From Flavobacterium sp. (lineage in GTDB: Bacteria; Bacteroidota; Bacteroidia; Flavobacteriales; Flavobacteriaceae), in contig SEBM01000014.1 of assembly GCA_004296145.1 (NCBI GenBank), positions 1-18,964 on the forward strand: a stretch of 18,964 nt of DNA, in the 5' to 3' direction. A program made the position numbers and the translations under genes. Positions 1-7,187 of the stretch are shown here, piece by piece; the first letter of the stretch is position 1; every line of letters starts with the position of its first letter. The notes beneath the pieces were generated by a model that was given only the letters and a program-made list of their open reading frames with translations, was not told the DNA's origin and did not search any database.

Positions 1-55
1 TAGCTCTCGGGGCCAATTCATAACGCATAACTTATAATTAATCAAAAAAAGAAAA

Positions 56-772
56 TTATTCTTCGTCTTTTGAATATTTACTTTTCTTAGCTTCTTTCTC
101 AATTGTTTTTCCCGCAACAACAACGACAATTTCTCCTCGTGGAGCTGTTTTCTCAAAATGAGTTAAAACTTCTTTTGCAGTTCCTCTCACATTTTCTTCG
201 TGTAATTTTGATAATTCCCTGCAAACGCAAACTTGTCGGTCTTCTCCAAAATACTGAATAAATTCGGCTAAAGTTTTAACTAATTTATGTGGCGAAACAT
301 ACAAAATCATCGTTCGCGTTTCTTCAGCCAAAGCCAAAAAACGGGTTTGTCGTCCTTTTTTCTCCGGAAGGAAACCTTCAAAAATAAAACGGTCATTTGG
401 TAGTCCGCTGTTTACAAGAGCGGGAACAAAAGCTGTTGCGCCAGGAAGACATTCCACTTCAATTTTATTTTCTAAGCAGGCGCGGGTCAATAAAAATCCG
501 GGATCTGAAATCGCCGGAGTTCCTGCATCAGAAATTAAGGCAATAGTTTCACCGGCTTTTAATCTTGCGATTAAATTTTCGGTTGTTTTATGCTCGTTGT
601 GCATATGATGGCTGTGCATATGTGTGCCAATTTCAAAATGCTTCAAGAGTTTACCGCTCGTTCGGGTGTCTTCGGCCAAAATCAAATCGACTTCTTTTAG
701 AATCCGAATCGCACGAAAAGTCATGTCTTCAAGATTGCCGATTGGCGTTGGAACGATATATAATTTGGACAT
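56..772 (-). CDS. rsmI: 16S rRNA (cytidine(1402)-2'-O)-methyltransferase RsmI
   Basis: By family knowledge this enzyme transfers a methyl group from S-adenosylmethionine to the 2'-OH of C1402 in 16S rRNA, in the decoding centre. The 238-residue protein opens with the family signature LYIVPTPIGNLEDMT (residues 4-18), followed by LAEDTRTSGKLLKHF (32-46), the SAM-binding loop ISDAGTPAISDPG (80-92) and LPGATAFVPALVNSGLP (109-125), all diagnostic of the tetrapyrrole-methylase fold used by RsmI. It is shorter than the roughly 285-residue E. coli protein because the C-terminal extension is missing and the chain ends in a Lys/Glu-rich tail. Two local oddities are a histidine-rich stretch at residues 51-61 and a valine (159) where the usual motif YESPHRL has glutamate. 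It lies downstream of the acidic hypothetical gene, separated by a repeat-bearing spacer. The first ATG after the spacer matches the family N-terminus, so the start is secure. Confidence 0.96.
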   Translation of the reverse strand: MSKLYIVPTPIGNLEDMTFRAIRILKEVDLILAEDTRTSGKLLKHFEIGTHMHSHHMHNEHKTTENLIARLKAGETIALISDAGTPAISDPGFLLTRACLENKIEVECLPGATAFVPALVNSGLPNDRFIFEGFLPEKKGRQTRFLALAEETRTMILYVSPHKLVKTLAEFIQYFGEDRQVCVCRELSKLHEENVRGTAKEVLTHFEKTAPRGEIVVVVAGKTIEKEAKKSKYSKDEE

Positions 773-790
773 AGTTTTTATATTATAAAA

Positions 791-877
791 CGAATTTCAC
801 GAATTGACACAGATTGTAAGTGCTTTTAAAAAATTTCACAAAGCAATAATTCGTGATAATTTGTGAAATCTGTGTTT
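791..877. repeat. Imperfect inverted repeat, ACGAATTTCAC-type intergenic element
   Basis: The spacer between rsmI and the acidic protein gene holds two related 22-bp arms in opposite orientation. The arm at 794-815 (ATTTCACGAATTGACACAGA...) and the reverse complement of 848-869 (ATTTCACAAATTATCACGAA...) differ at about five positions. The same word ACGAATTTCAC recurs at 7145-7177 on the minus strand. I see no poly-T tract that would make it a standard terminator. It looks like a small dispersed intergenic repeat of flavobacterial type; a role in transcript ends is possible but unproven. Confidence 0.55.
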
Positions 878-880
878 GTT

Positions 881-1864
881 TTAAGAAAATTTCTTCTCAA
901 CAATTCCCAGAAAACGTTCTGCATAATCGTCTTTTCCTTCCCAATTGTTATAATCCGGTTTTACCATGTTTTCGATAAAATCCGTAGCTTCAGCATAAGA
1001 ATCAAAAGTTAGTAATTGATTTAAAACGCGGCTGTAATCTTCTGTACTGTTTCCAAAAAGATTTTTAGTAAAAGCAATTCTGTCGTTCAAATCAATATGA
1101 AAACCTTTTGCAAGTTTTTCATTTAACGGAACTGTTTTTGGTTTTGAAGTTTCTACAGTTTCAAAAGGAGCTTTTTTCTGGTTGAAATCATTTGTTGACG
1201 ATGCTGGAGTAGAGGAAACATTTTCAAAATCATCTACTTTTACAAATTGCGCATCGGCATAATTTACTCCCAGGATATCAGCAAATGAAATAGGAACTGC
1301 GTCAGATTTCGGAGAAATTTCGGCTTTAGGTTCTTCTTTTATTTCTTCTCTTTCTAATTCAAAAGCAGGTTTAAAATCCGGAATTGGTTTTAAATCATTT
1401 GTGGTTCTGAACGAAAGTTCTTCCGCTGGTTGTGTTTCTTCTTTGGTTTCAATAACAGGTTTTTCAACTTCTGCAACCGGCTCTTCGACAGTTTCAATAA
1501 CCGGTTCCGGTATAACTTCTTCAGGAATTTCGGCTACAATTTCTTCTTTGGTTTCCTCCACTATTGGTTCAGGAGTTTCTTCAACTACAGTTTCTGCAAC
1601 AGGAAGAGTAATTTCGTTTTCAGGTTGAATTATCTGCGGAGTTGTTTCTTCTTTTTCGAAAATTGTTTCTATCTGAGATTCCACTTCGCTGCGTCCGATA
1701 GTTGGTTTTGCCTCATCAAAATTTTCATCAAGAAATTTTAGTACCGCCAGTTTCTCATATAATTTCTGTGTTTCAAGATATAATTGATTGATATCGGATT
1801 TATTTTTAAGTTTTAAAATTCGATGAGCAATGCTGATTAAATCGGCTTCCAATTTTTTTTTCAT
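881..1864 (-). CDS. Conserved hypothetical acidic protein with Pro/Glu/Val-rich linker
   Basis: I do not recognise a named family. The 327-residue protein has three visible parts. The N-terminal section (about 1-70) is helical and charged, beginning MKKKLEADLISIAHRILKLK. The middle (about 71-190) is low in complexity and rich in Glu, Pro, Val and Ile, with recurring blocks such as VEETPEPIVEETKEE and VIETVEEPV. The C-terminal section (about 245-327) again looks folded and contains LNDRIAFTKNLFGNSTEDYS and ATDFIENMVKPDYNNWEG. No signal peptide or membrane segment is visible, so it is probably cytosolic, with two folded ends joined by a disordered acidic linker. It is divergent from tdk and upstream of rsmI on the same strand. 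ORFs on the opposite strand inside it only mirror the low-complexity region. That it is a real protein is well supported by the stop-free length and composition; its function is unknown. Confidence 0.85.
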   Translation of the reverse strand: MKKKLEADLISIAHRILKLKNKSDINQLYLETQKLYEKLAVLKFLDENFDEAKPTIGRSEVESQIETIFEKEETTPQIIQPENEITLPVAETVVEETPEPIVEETKEEIVAEIPEEVIPEPVIETVEEPVAEVEKPVIETKEETQPAEELSFRTTNDLKPIPDFKPAFELEREEIKEEPKAEISPKSDAVPISFADILGVNYADAQFVKVDDFENVSSTPASSTNDFNQKKAPFETVETSKPKTVPLNEKLAKGFHIDLNDRIAFTKNLFGNSTEDYSRVLNQLLTFDSYAEATDFIENMVKPDYNNWEGKDDYAERFLGIVEKKFS

Positions 1865-2005
1865 AACTGTTGAAATTATAGTGAATACGGTGCTTAAGTA
1901 TATTTTGTGTTTTTGAATGTCTTAATTGTTGAAGTAAATTCGCCTAATTATTTTTTTATTTCTGTTAATAAGCGTTTGCGAATCTTCGATTTGATAAAAT
2001 TTTTC

Positions 2006-2013
2006 TACTTTTG
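2006..2013 (+). promoter_or_regulatory. Candidate -7 element for tdk
   Basis: TACTTTTG matches the Bacteroidota -7 consensus TAnnTTTG, about 90 bp before the tdk start. No TTG at the usual 17-23 bp spacing is present; the nearest match is TTC at 1985-1987. The assignment therefore rests on the -7 element alone. Confidence 0.35.
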
Positions 2014-2104
2014 AAAAAACGTAAAAACAGCAATTTTTTGCGTAAAATTATTACCAGTACAAAGTAATAAAAACTATTCATCTTTAAAGGTAGAAAAATA
2101 CAAA

Positions 2105-2695
2105 ATGTTTCTCGAAAATACAGTAAATCACAAAGAACAATTTGGTTGGATTGAAGTTATTTGTGGATCAATGTTTTCGGGTAAAACCGAGGAGTTAATC
2201 CGCAGATTAAAACGCGCCCAATTTGCCAAACAAAAAGTCGAAATCTTCAAACCTGCTATTGATACACGCTATCATGACGAAATGGTAGTATCTCACGATT
2301 CTAACGAAATTCGCTCAACACCAGTTCCCGCAGCGGCCAATATTGCTATTTTAGCGCAAGGCTGTGATGTGATCGGAATTGATGAAGCACAGTTTTTTGA
2401 TGACGAAATTATCAGGGTTTGTAATGATTTGGCCAATCAGGGAATTCGCGTAATTGTTGCCGGATTAGATATGGATTTTAAAGGAAATCCTTTTGGCCCA
2501 ATGCCCGGACTTATGGCAACAGCCGAATATGTTACAAAAGTTCACGCCGTTTGTACGAGAACAGGAAATTTAGCCAACTATAGTTTTAGAAAAACTGATA
2601 ATGATAAATTGGTTATGCTTGGTGAAACCGAAGAATATGAGCCGCTTAGCCGTGCCGCATATTATAATGCCATGAAAAAAAATCAGGAAAAATAA
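2105..2695 (+). CDS. tdk: Thymidine kinase (type II)
   Basis: This enzyme phosphorylates thymidine to dTMP with ATP in the pyrimidine salvage pathway, in the cytosol. The 196-residue protein has the P-loop GSMFSGKT (21-28), the DEAQFF motif (93-98) with Glu94 as the expected catalytic base, and the lasso-region sequence [12 protein letters not shown] (120-131), all in standard order and spacing. The length fits the type II family. The structural zinc site is degenerate: the first CxxC reads CTRT (Cys150, Thr153), and the second position reads LSRAAYY (181-187) where family members usually have CRxC. Three of four zinc cysteines are therefore absent. The start gives the short N-terminal lead common in related proteins. 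It is divergent from the acidic hypothetical gene, and the next gene follows on the same strand after 39 bp, so the two may be co-transcribed. Confidence 0.97.
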   Translation: MFLENTVNHKEQFGWIEVICGSMFSGKTEELIRRLKRAQFAKQKVEIFKPAIDTRYHDEMVVSHDSNEIRSTPVPAAANIAILAQGCDVIGIDEAQFFDDEIIRVCNDLANQGIRVIVAGLDMDFKGNPFGPMPGLMATAEYVTKVHAVCTRTGNLANYSFRKTDNDKLVMLGETEEYEPLSRAAYYNAMKKNQEK

Positions 2696-2734
2696 TTCTT
2701 TTGAGTTTAAACACTATTTAACTTAAGATCAGCC

Positions 2735-3172
2735 ATGCAGGAAAAAGAAAGTAAAAGAAAACAGAATATTTGGTTATTAATTACAATTGGAATTGCGTTG
2801 ATTTTAGTCGGTTTTACCCAATTTTATTTTTATCAAAATGAAGATGAGATAAATTCTGAAATAAAAGAATTAGTAGATAAATACAATAAAAACTGCCCTT
2901 TGACCATTCAGGAAGGAATTCGTTTAGACAGTGTAAGTTTACCTGAGAAACAAGTTGCACAATACAATCTGACTTTGGTAAATGTAGAAAGTCAAACTGC
3001 TGAAGTTGATGTAATAAAACAGGAAATAGAAAAAAGTCTGGTAAGTACGGCAAAAGCAAATCCCGGACTTCAGGTTTTTAGAGATAATGATTTTACTTTG
3101 ATTTATAGCTATACAGACAAAAAGAAAGTGTTTTTGTTTAAAGTTACAATATTGCCAGATCAGTATAAATAA
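2735..3172 (+). CDS. Small membrane-anchored protein of unknown function
   Basis: The 145-residue protein has a charged start, one hydrophobic segment at about residues 12-33 (WLLITIGIALILVGFTQFYF), and a soluble remainder predicted to lie outside the inner membrane. The soluble part contains NKNCPLTIQEGIRLDSVSL (52-70), resembling a loosely conserved pattern (CP..ID..TRLDS) that I associate with small bacterial envelope proteins of unknown function; that link is from memory. No lipobox is present, so the segment is probably an uncleaved anchor. It follows tdk by 39 bp on the same strand and is closed by a terminator shared with rpoN. The opposite-strand ORFs over this gene are low-complexity shadows. 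Confidence 0.8.
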   Translation: MQEKESKRKQNIWLLITIGIALILVGFTQFYFYQNEDEINSEIKELVDKYNKNCPLTIQEGIRLDSVSLPEKQVAQYNLTLVNVESQTAEVDVIKQEIEKSLVSTAKANPGLQVFRDNDFTLIYSYTDKKKVFLFKVTILPDQYK

Positions 3173-3190
3173 CAAGATAAAGTTCAAATA

Positions 3191-3232
3191 AAAAACCCGA
3201 TAGATTTTAAAAATTTATCGGGTTTTATTTTT
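3191..3232. terminator. Bidirectional intrinsic terminator between converging genes
   Basis: An 11-bp perfect stem pairs AAAACCCGATA (3192-3202) with TATCGGGTTTT (3216-3226), with a 13-nt loop. The plus-strand side runs into TTTTATTTTTT, and the minus strand has a matching U-rich tract from 3195 down. It lies between the stop of the small membrane protein and the stop of rpoN, the expected place for a shared terminator. Confidence 0.85.
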
Positions 3233-3239
3233 TATTAAA

Positions 3240-4700
3240 TTAAATCTTCTTTCTCATTCTCGCAACCGGAATATCAAGTTGTTCTCGGTATTTTGCAATA
3301 GTCCTTCTCGCAATCGGATAACCTTTTTCTTTTAAGATATCCGCCAATTGATCGTCCGGAAGTGGTTTTCTCTTGTCTTCTTCTTCAATGGTATTTTTAA
3401 GAATCTTTTTGATTTCTAAAGTCGAAACATCTTCACCCTGATCGTTTTTCATAGCTTCAGAAAAGAATTCTTTAATCAGTTTTGTTCCGTATGGAGTTTC
3501 TACATATTTACTGTTGGCAACGCGGGAAATCGTCGAAATATCCAAACCAACCATATCGGCAATGTCTTTTAATATCATTGGTTTTAGTTTGGTTTCGTCG
3601 CCGTCTAAGAAATATTCTTCCTGATAATGCATAATCGCATTCATCGTTACAAATAAAGTCTCTTGACGCTGTCTAATAGCATCAATAAACCATTTAGCCG
3701 AATCCAGTTTTTGTTTGATAAACTGAACCGCATCTTTTTGTGCAGTCGATTTATCACGCGAATCTTTATACGTCTGCATCATTTCCTGATAATCTTTAGA
3801 AACGTGCAGGGAAGGAGCATTTCTTCCGTTTAAGGTCAACTCCAGTTCGCCGTCAGTAATTCTGATGGCAAAATCGGGAACTACATTTTCAGTAACTTTA
3901 TTATTTCCGGTATAAGATCCGCCCGGTTTTGGGTTTAGTCTTTCTATTTCGTGAATTGCTTTTTTAAGCTGTTCGTTTGAAACGCCGTATTTCTGTAAAA
4001 GTTTATCGTAATGTTTTTTCGTAAAAGCATCAAACTGATTTTCGATAATATCAATAGCTAAATCAACATATTCTGTTGGCGTTTTGTGCTTTAATTGCAG
4101 TAATAAACATTCCTGTAAATCACGTGCACCAACTCCCGAAGGTTCTAATTCGTGAATTACATGAAGCATTTTTTCGACCATTGCTTCATCAGTGTAAATT
4201 CCCTGAGTAAAAGCCATGTCGTCTACAATGTCCGGAACACTTCTGCGGATATAACCCATATCGTCAATACTTCCTACTAAGAACTCAGCGATTTCGCGCT
4301 CTTCGTCATTTAAAATAAAAGTATTCAGCTGATTGATCAAATCCTGATGAAAACTTATTGGAGAAGCAAAAGGTGTTTCGCGCTCTTCTTCATCGCCATA
4401 ATTATTTACCTGGGTTTTGTAATCAGGCGTATCGTCGTCGCTTAGATATTCGTCAATGTTAATGTCGTCTGCTTCAATTCTGTCTGATTCTGCATCATCA
4501 TAATCGTCGTAGTCTTCATTAGCAAATTCATCAGCTTCGTATTCGTCTTCTTTTCCAGCTTCAAGAGCCGGATTTTCGTTCATTTCTTCTAATAAACGCT
4601 GTTCAAAAGCTTGCGTAGGCAATTGAATTAACTTCATCAGCTGGATTTGCTGTGGAGATAATTTTTGTGATAATTTTAAATTTAAAAATTGCTTTAGCAT
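3240..4700 (-). CDS. rpoN: RNA polymerase sigma-54 factor
   Basis: Sigma-54 directs RNA polymerase to -24/-12 promoters that need an AAA+ enhancer-binding activator. I chose the ATG at 4700 (486 residues), because from there the protein reads MLKQFLNLKLSQKLSPQQIQLMKLIQLP, the usual glutamine/leucine-rich Region I. A longer reading from 4736 adds 12 residues that only translate the repeat array in front of the gene. Region II (about 51-110) is very acidic, with runs such as EDYDDYDDAESD. The core-binding and helix-turn-helix parts follow (SGVGARDLQECLL at 188-200, DISTISRVANSKYV in the DNA-binding domain). The RpoN box ARRTIAKYR sits at 464-472, near the end. It lies downstream of asnS on the same strand and may be read from an asnS-initiated transcript or its own promoter. 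Confidence 0.97.
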   Translation of the reverse strand: MLKQFLNLKLSQKLSPQQIQLMKLIQLPTQAFEQRLLEEMNENPALEAGKEDEYEADEFANEDYDDYDDAESDRIEADDINIDEYLSDDDTPDYKTQVNNYGDEEERETPFASPISFHQDLINQLNTFILNDEEREIAEFLVGSIDDMGYIRRSVPDIVDDMAFTQGIYTDEAMVEKMLHVIHELEPSGVGARDLQECLLLQLKHKTPTEYVDLAIDIIENQFDAFTKKHYDKLLQKYGVSNEQLKKAIHEIERLNPKPGGSYTGNNKVTENVVPDFAIRITDGELELTLNGRNAPSLHVSKDYQEMMQTYKDSRDKSTAQKDAVQFIKQKLDSAKWFIDAIRQRQETLFVTMNAIMHYQEEYFLDGDETKLKPMILKDIADMVGLDISTISRVANSKYVETPYGTKLIKEFFSEAMKNDQGEDVSTLEIKKILKNTIEEEDKRKPLPDDQLADILKEKGYPIARRTIAKYREQLDIPVARMRKKI

Positions 4701-4704
4701 AGAA

Positions 4705-4740
4705 AAAGGTGCTAAGGTACTAAGGTGCAAAGGCACAAAG
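4705..4740. repeat. 8-bp-periodic repeat block A, before rpoN
   Basis: Four consecutive octamers can be read: AAAGGTGC, TAAGGTAC, TAAGGTGC and AAAGGCAC, followed by a partial AAAG. The block ends four bases upstream of the rpoN start codon, so it would lie in the leader of the rpoN mRNA. It is inverted relative to blocks B and C of the same spacer. Confidence 0.8.
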
Positions 4741-4801
4741 TATCTTAATATTGATGAATTAAATTCGTATTAAAATTATTTTTTATTTATATTTTTAAAA
4801 A

Positions 4802-4885
4802 CTTAGAGCCTTAGCGTCTTAGGAGCTTAGGAGCTTTTTTTAAAACCTTTGAGCCTTTGTACCTCAGTACCTCTGAATCTTTGAT
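4802..4885. repeat. 8-bp-periodic repeat blocks B and C, after asnS
   Basis: Block B (4802-4841) reads CTTAGAGC, CTTAGCGT, CTTAGGAG, CTTAGGAG, then CTTTTTTT. Block C (4846-4885) reads CCTTTGAG, CCTTTGTA, CCTCAGTA, CCTCTGAA, TCTTTGAT and touches the asnS stop codon. In a minus-strand transcript, block C can pair with block A over about 20 bases (GGTACTGAGGTACAAAGGC against GTGCCTTTGCACCTTAGTACC, with a few wobbles and mismatches). Confidence 0.8.
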
Positions 4886-6330
4886 TAAAACTCTGCACTT
4901 CCAGGAGTTCTTGGGAAAGGAATTACGTCTCTAATATTTGTCATACCAGTAACAAACAATACTAAACGCTCAAATCCTAAACCGAAACCTGCGTGTGTTG
5001 CAGAACCAAATCTTCTGGTGTCTAAATACCAGTATAATTCTTCTTCGTCGATTTCCAACGCTTTCATTTTCTCAACCAAAACATCGTAACGCTCTTCTCT
5101 TTCAGAACCACCAACGATTTCTCCGATTCCAGGGAAAAGGATATCCATTGCACGAACTGTTTCTCTTCCTGGTTCTGTGTTATCATTCAAACGCATATAA
5201 AACGCTTTAATGTTTGCCGGATAATCAAATAAAATTACCGGACATTTAAAGTGTTTCTCCACTAAATAACGCTCGTGTTCTGACTGTAAATCAGCTCCCC
5301 ATTCGTTAATGATATATTGGAATTTCTTCTTTTTATTTGGAGTTGAATCTCTTAAAATGTCAATTGCTTCCGTGTAAGAAACACGTTTGAAGTTGTTCTC
5401 TAAAACAAAGTTTAGTTTTTCTAACAAACTCATTTCGCTTCTGTCAGCCTGTGGTTTTGATTTTTCTTCTTCAAGAAGTCTTCCTTCTAAGAATTTCAAA
5501 TCGTCCTGACAGTTTTCCAAAGCATATTTAATTACATACTGAATAAAATCTTCAGCCAAATCCATGTTGTCGTCCAAGTCATTGAAAGCAACTTCCGGCT
5601 CAATCATCCAGAATTCTGCCAAGTGACGAGAAGTATTTGAATTTTCTGCTCTAAAAGTTGGTCCAAAAGTATAAATCTGACCCAAAGCCATTGCAAAAGT
5701 TTCACCTTCTAATTGCCCGGAAACCGTTAAGTTGGTATGTTTTCCAAAGAAATCTTTTTTGAAATCAATATTTCCTTCTTCATTTTTAGGAAGATTATCC
5801 AATGGTAAAGAAGTTACCTGAAACATTTCTCCAGCTCCTTCAGCATCTGCCCCAGTAATAATTGGTGTGTTTACATACACAAAACCTTTTTCCTGAAAAT
5901 ATTTATGAACCGCAAACGACAATACCGAACGAACACGCATAATCGCACCAAAAGCATTTGTACGTACACGCAAGTGAGCATTTTCACGTAAAAATTCTAA
6001 AGAGTGTTTTTTTGGCTGCATTGGGAATTTCTCCGCATCAGAATCTCCTAAAATTTCAATTTTAGAAACCTGAATTTCGTATTTCTGACCTGCACCTTTA
6101 CTTTCAACCAAAGTTCCAATTACAGAAACTGCAGCTCCGGTCGTAATTCTTTTTAGAGTTTCTTCCGGTGTATTTTCAAAATCAACAACACATTGTATAT
6201 TATTAATGGTAGAACCGTCATTAAGCGCGATGAACTGATTATTTCTAAAAGTTCTCACCCATCCTTTTGCATTCACTTCCTGTAGCGTCGTCGTACTGTT
6301 TAATAAGTCTTTAACCTTTGTGTGTTTCAT
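4885..6330 (-). CDS. asnS: Asparaginyl-tRNA synthetase
   Basis: This class IIb aminoacyl-tRNA synthetase charges tRNA-Asn with asparagine in the cytosol. The 481-residue protein begins with an OB-fold anticodon-binding domain (about 15-110, including [21 protein letters not shown]). The catalytic domain follows, with class II motif 2 around [21 protein letters not shown] and motif 3 in the C-terminal [16 protein letters not shown]. The ending [16 protein letters not shown] is typical of AsnRS. The length is slightly above the 466-residue E. coli enzyme; I did not locate the extra residues. The start follows the family N-terminus, and the leader shows a good -7 element and a small hairpin. The divergent region behind it contains no gene for 339 bp. 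Confidence 0.97.
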   Translation of the reverse strand: MKHTKVKDLLNSTTTLQEVNAKGWVRTFRNNQFIALNDGSTINNIQCVVDFENTPEETLKRITTGAAVSVIGTLVESKGAGQKYEIQVSKIEILGDSDAEKFPMQPKKHSLEFLRENAHLRVRTNAFGAIMRVRSVLSFAVHKYFQEKGFVYVNTPIITGADAEGAGEMFQVTSLPLDNLPKNEEGNIDFKKDFFGKHTNLTVSGQLEGETFAMALGQIYTFGPTFRAENSNTSRHLAEFWMIEPEVAFNDLDDNMDLAEDFIQYVIKYALENCQDDLKFLEGRLLEEEKSKPQADRSEMSLLEKLNFVLENNFKRVSYTEAIDILRDSTPNKKKKFQYIINEWGADLQSEHERYLVEKHFKCPVILFDYPANIKAFYMRLNDNTEPGRETVRAMDILFPGIGEIVGGSEREERYDVLVEKMKALEIDEEELYWYLDTRRFGSATHAGFGLGFERLVLFVTGMTNIRDVIPFPRTPGSAEF

Positions 6331-6353
6331 TGTTATTTTAGATTTTAGATTTC

Positions 6354-6379
6354 CTGATTTTAGATTAAACCTAAATCAG
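6354..6379 (-). other. Small hairpin in the asnS leader
   Basis: CTGATTTTAG (6354-6363) can pair with CTAAATCAG (6371-6379), leaving one bulged T and a 7-nt loop. If transcription starts about 7 bp past the -7 element at 6397-6404, this hairpin lies inside a leader of about 60 nt. No run of U follows it and I see no T-box elements, so a regulatory role is only a possibility. Confidence 0.35.
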
Positions 6380-6396
6380 TGTTTTATATCGAATTG

Positions 6397-6404
6397 CAAA
6401 TATA
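6397..6404 (-). promoter_or_regulatory. Candidate -7 element for asnS
   Basis: On the minus strand this reads TATATTTG, an exact match to TAnnTTTG and one of the better matches in the window. The -33 position, 20 bp further upstream, has TTC rather than TTG. The predicted start of transcription is about 60 bp before the asnS ATG. Confidence 0.5.
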
Positions 6405-6425
6405 AACGATAATAATTAATTTTTG

Positions 6426-6510
6426 AAGCTGTTTCCTGCTATCCGCTATATCTTTCTATTTTTAAAGAAAAAATAGAAAGGATGCCGCTACTATCAGGGC
6501 TAGGGCAGTC
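6426..6510. repeat. Intergenic element with AGCGGATAGC-type ends and a 12-bp hairpin core
   Basis: On the plus strand the segment runs from GAAGCTGTTTCCTGCTATCC through a perfect 12-bp hairpin (CTTTCTATTTTT at 6452-6463 with AAAAATAGAAAG at 6469-6480) to GATGCCGCTACTATCAGGGC and TAGGGC. The outer parts are not complementary to each other. From memory this resembles a dispersed flavobacterial intergenic repeat with AGCGGATAGC and GGGCTAGGGC ends, which a genome search would confirm. With the next element it fills the gene-free stretch 6331-6669, where I found no supportable reading frame. Confidence 0.5.
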
Positions 6511-6530
6511 GTTTTCAGAAGAACATTTTC

Positions 6531-6633
6531 TTGTCATTTCGAAGAAGGAGAAATCGCACTAGAAACTCCGCAAAGTAAATTGTCCAATATGTGTCGAATC
6601 CCGCGTGCGATTTCTCGTTCCTCGAAATGACAA
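6531..6633. repeat. REP/MITE-like palindromic repeat, copy 1
   Basis: A 29-bp left arm (6531-6559, TTGTCATTTCGAAGAAGGAG...) pairs with a right arm at 6605-6633 with two mismatches, around a 45-bp centre. It shares the words GTCATTTCGA, AGGAGAAATC and CACTAG with the element at 14661-14771, and the similarity continues about 15 bp into the centre. There is no coding capacity. It is probably a non-autonomous element mobilised in trans. Confidence 0.8.
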
Positions 6634-6669
6634 ACTTTGTGAATTGTCTTTTAAATGATCTAAAAGATA

Positions 6670-7143
6670 CTAATCCGTAATTTCAAATACCTCTTTAAAT
6701 TTTTGCTCTAAATTTTCCTTTTTACGTCTGGTATTCCATCTGGAAAAAAATAATACAAAAATTATCGAAAGATTGGAAACTATGTAAAATTCTATTTCTG
6801 CTTTTTTATCCATGAGAAATAATAAATTCATTGCCACCAATGCAATAACTGGAAAATATTTTATCCAAACTAATTGAAATTTATTTCTCGGCTCATTACT
6901 GTACTCGATCTTTAGAATCCCATTTACGACTTTGTATTTACCTTTAATAATATAAAATGTCGGAGATAAGGATGAATTTGCTGTCAATCGAAAAACTGAA
7001 TTATCAAAATCACCATAAAATGGTTTAGAAAATCCTCCGAAATTTAGAATTCCAAATGGACTTAATTTAAGTAATGGAGATCCAATTTTCGTATTGTCTT
7101 TAAACCTTTCTCTAAACTGACTTATATTTAATTTTGATCTCAT
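6670..7143 (-). CDS. Hypothetical membrane protein with two C-terminal helices
   Basis: I do not recognise the family. The 157-residue protein has a soluble N-terminal half (1-93) with aromatic and beta-prone stretches such as FGILNFGGFSKPFYGDF. Two hydrophobic segments follow at about 95-111 (YFPVIALVAMNLLFLM) and 118-134 (EFYIVSNLSIIFVLFF), ending in a basic tail (RWNTRRKKENLEQKFK). There is no signal peptide. It lies 44 bp downstream of the RND/MMPL transporter gene on the same strand and could be co-transcribed, although a short dispersed repeat separates the two. Codon use and AT content look like the neighbours. Function cannot be assigned. Confidence 0.7.
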   Translation of the reverse strand: MRSKLNISQFRERFKDNTKIGSPLLKLSPFGILNFGGFSKPFYGDFDNSVFRLTANSSLSPTFYIIKGKYKVVNGILKIEYSNEPRNKFQLVWIKYFPVIALVAMNLLFLMDKKAEIEFYIVSNLSIIFVLFFSRWNTRRKKENLEQKFKEVFEITD

Positions 7144-7144
7144 T

Positions 7145-7177
7145 CAGATTAGTGCTGATTAGTGAAATTCGTGGCAA
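7145..7177 (-). repeat. Second copy of the ACGAATTTCAC-type short repeat
   Basis: On the minus strand this reads GTTGCCACGAATTTCACTAA followed by TCAGCACTAATCT. The ACGAATTTCAC core and the spaced CAC words match the arm at 791-815. It fills most of the 44-bp gap between the transporter and the hypothetical membrane protein. Confidence 0.5.
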
Positions 7178-7187
7178 CAAAAAAGTC

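Noticed and set aside
1401..1741. Plus-strand ORFs rich in Ser, Val, Phe and Asn across the acidic protein gene
   Set aside because: They mirror the Glu/Pro/Val-rich low-complexity region of the minus-strand gene and have no family features.
4701..4736. A 12-residue N-terminal extension of RpoN beginning at 4736
   Set aside because: It translates the 8-bp repeat block and precedes the normal MLKQFLNLKLSQKL start; family proteins begin at the ATG at 4700.
6331..6390. A T-box or amino-acid riboswitch before asnS
   Set aside because: Only one small bulged hairpin is present in a leader of about 60 nt; there is no specifier loop, T-box sequence or terminator.
6426..6633. A CRISPR-like array in the asnS spacer
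   Set aside because: The repeats are two different palindromic elements, not regularly spaced identical repeats with unique spacers, and no cas gene is nearby.
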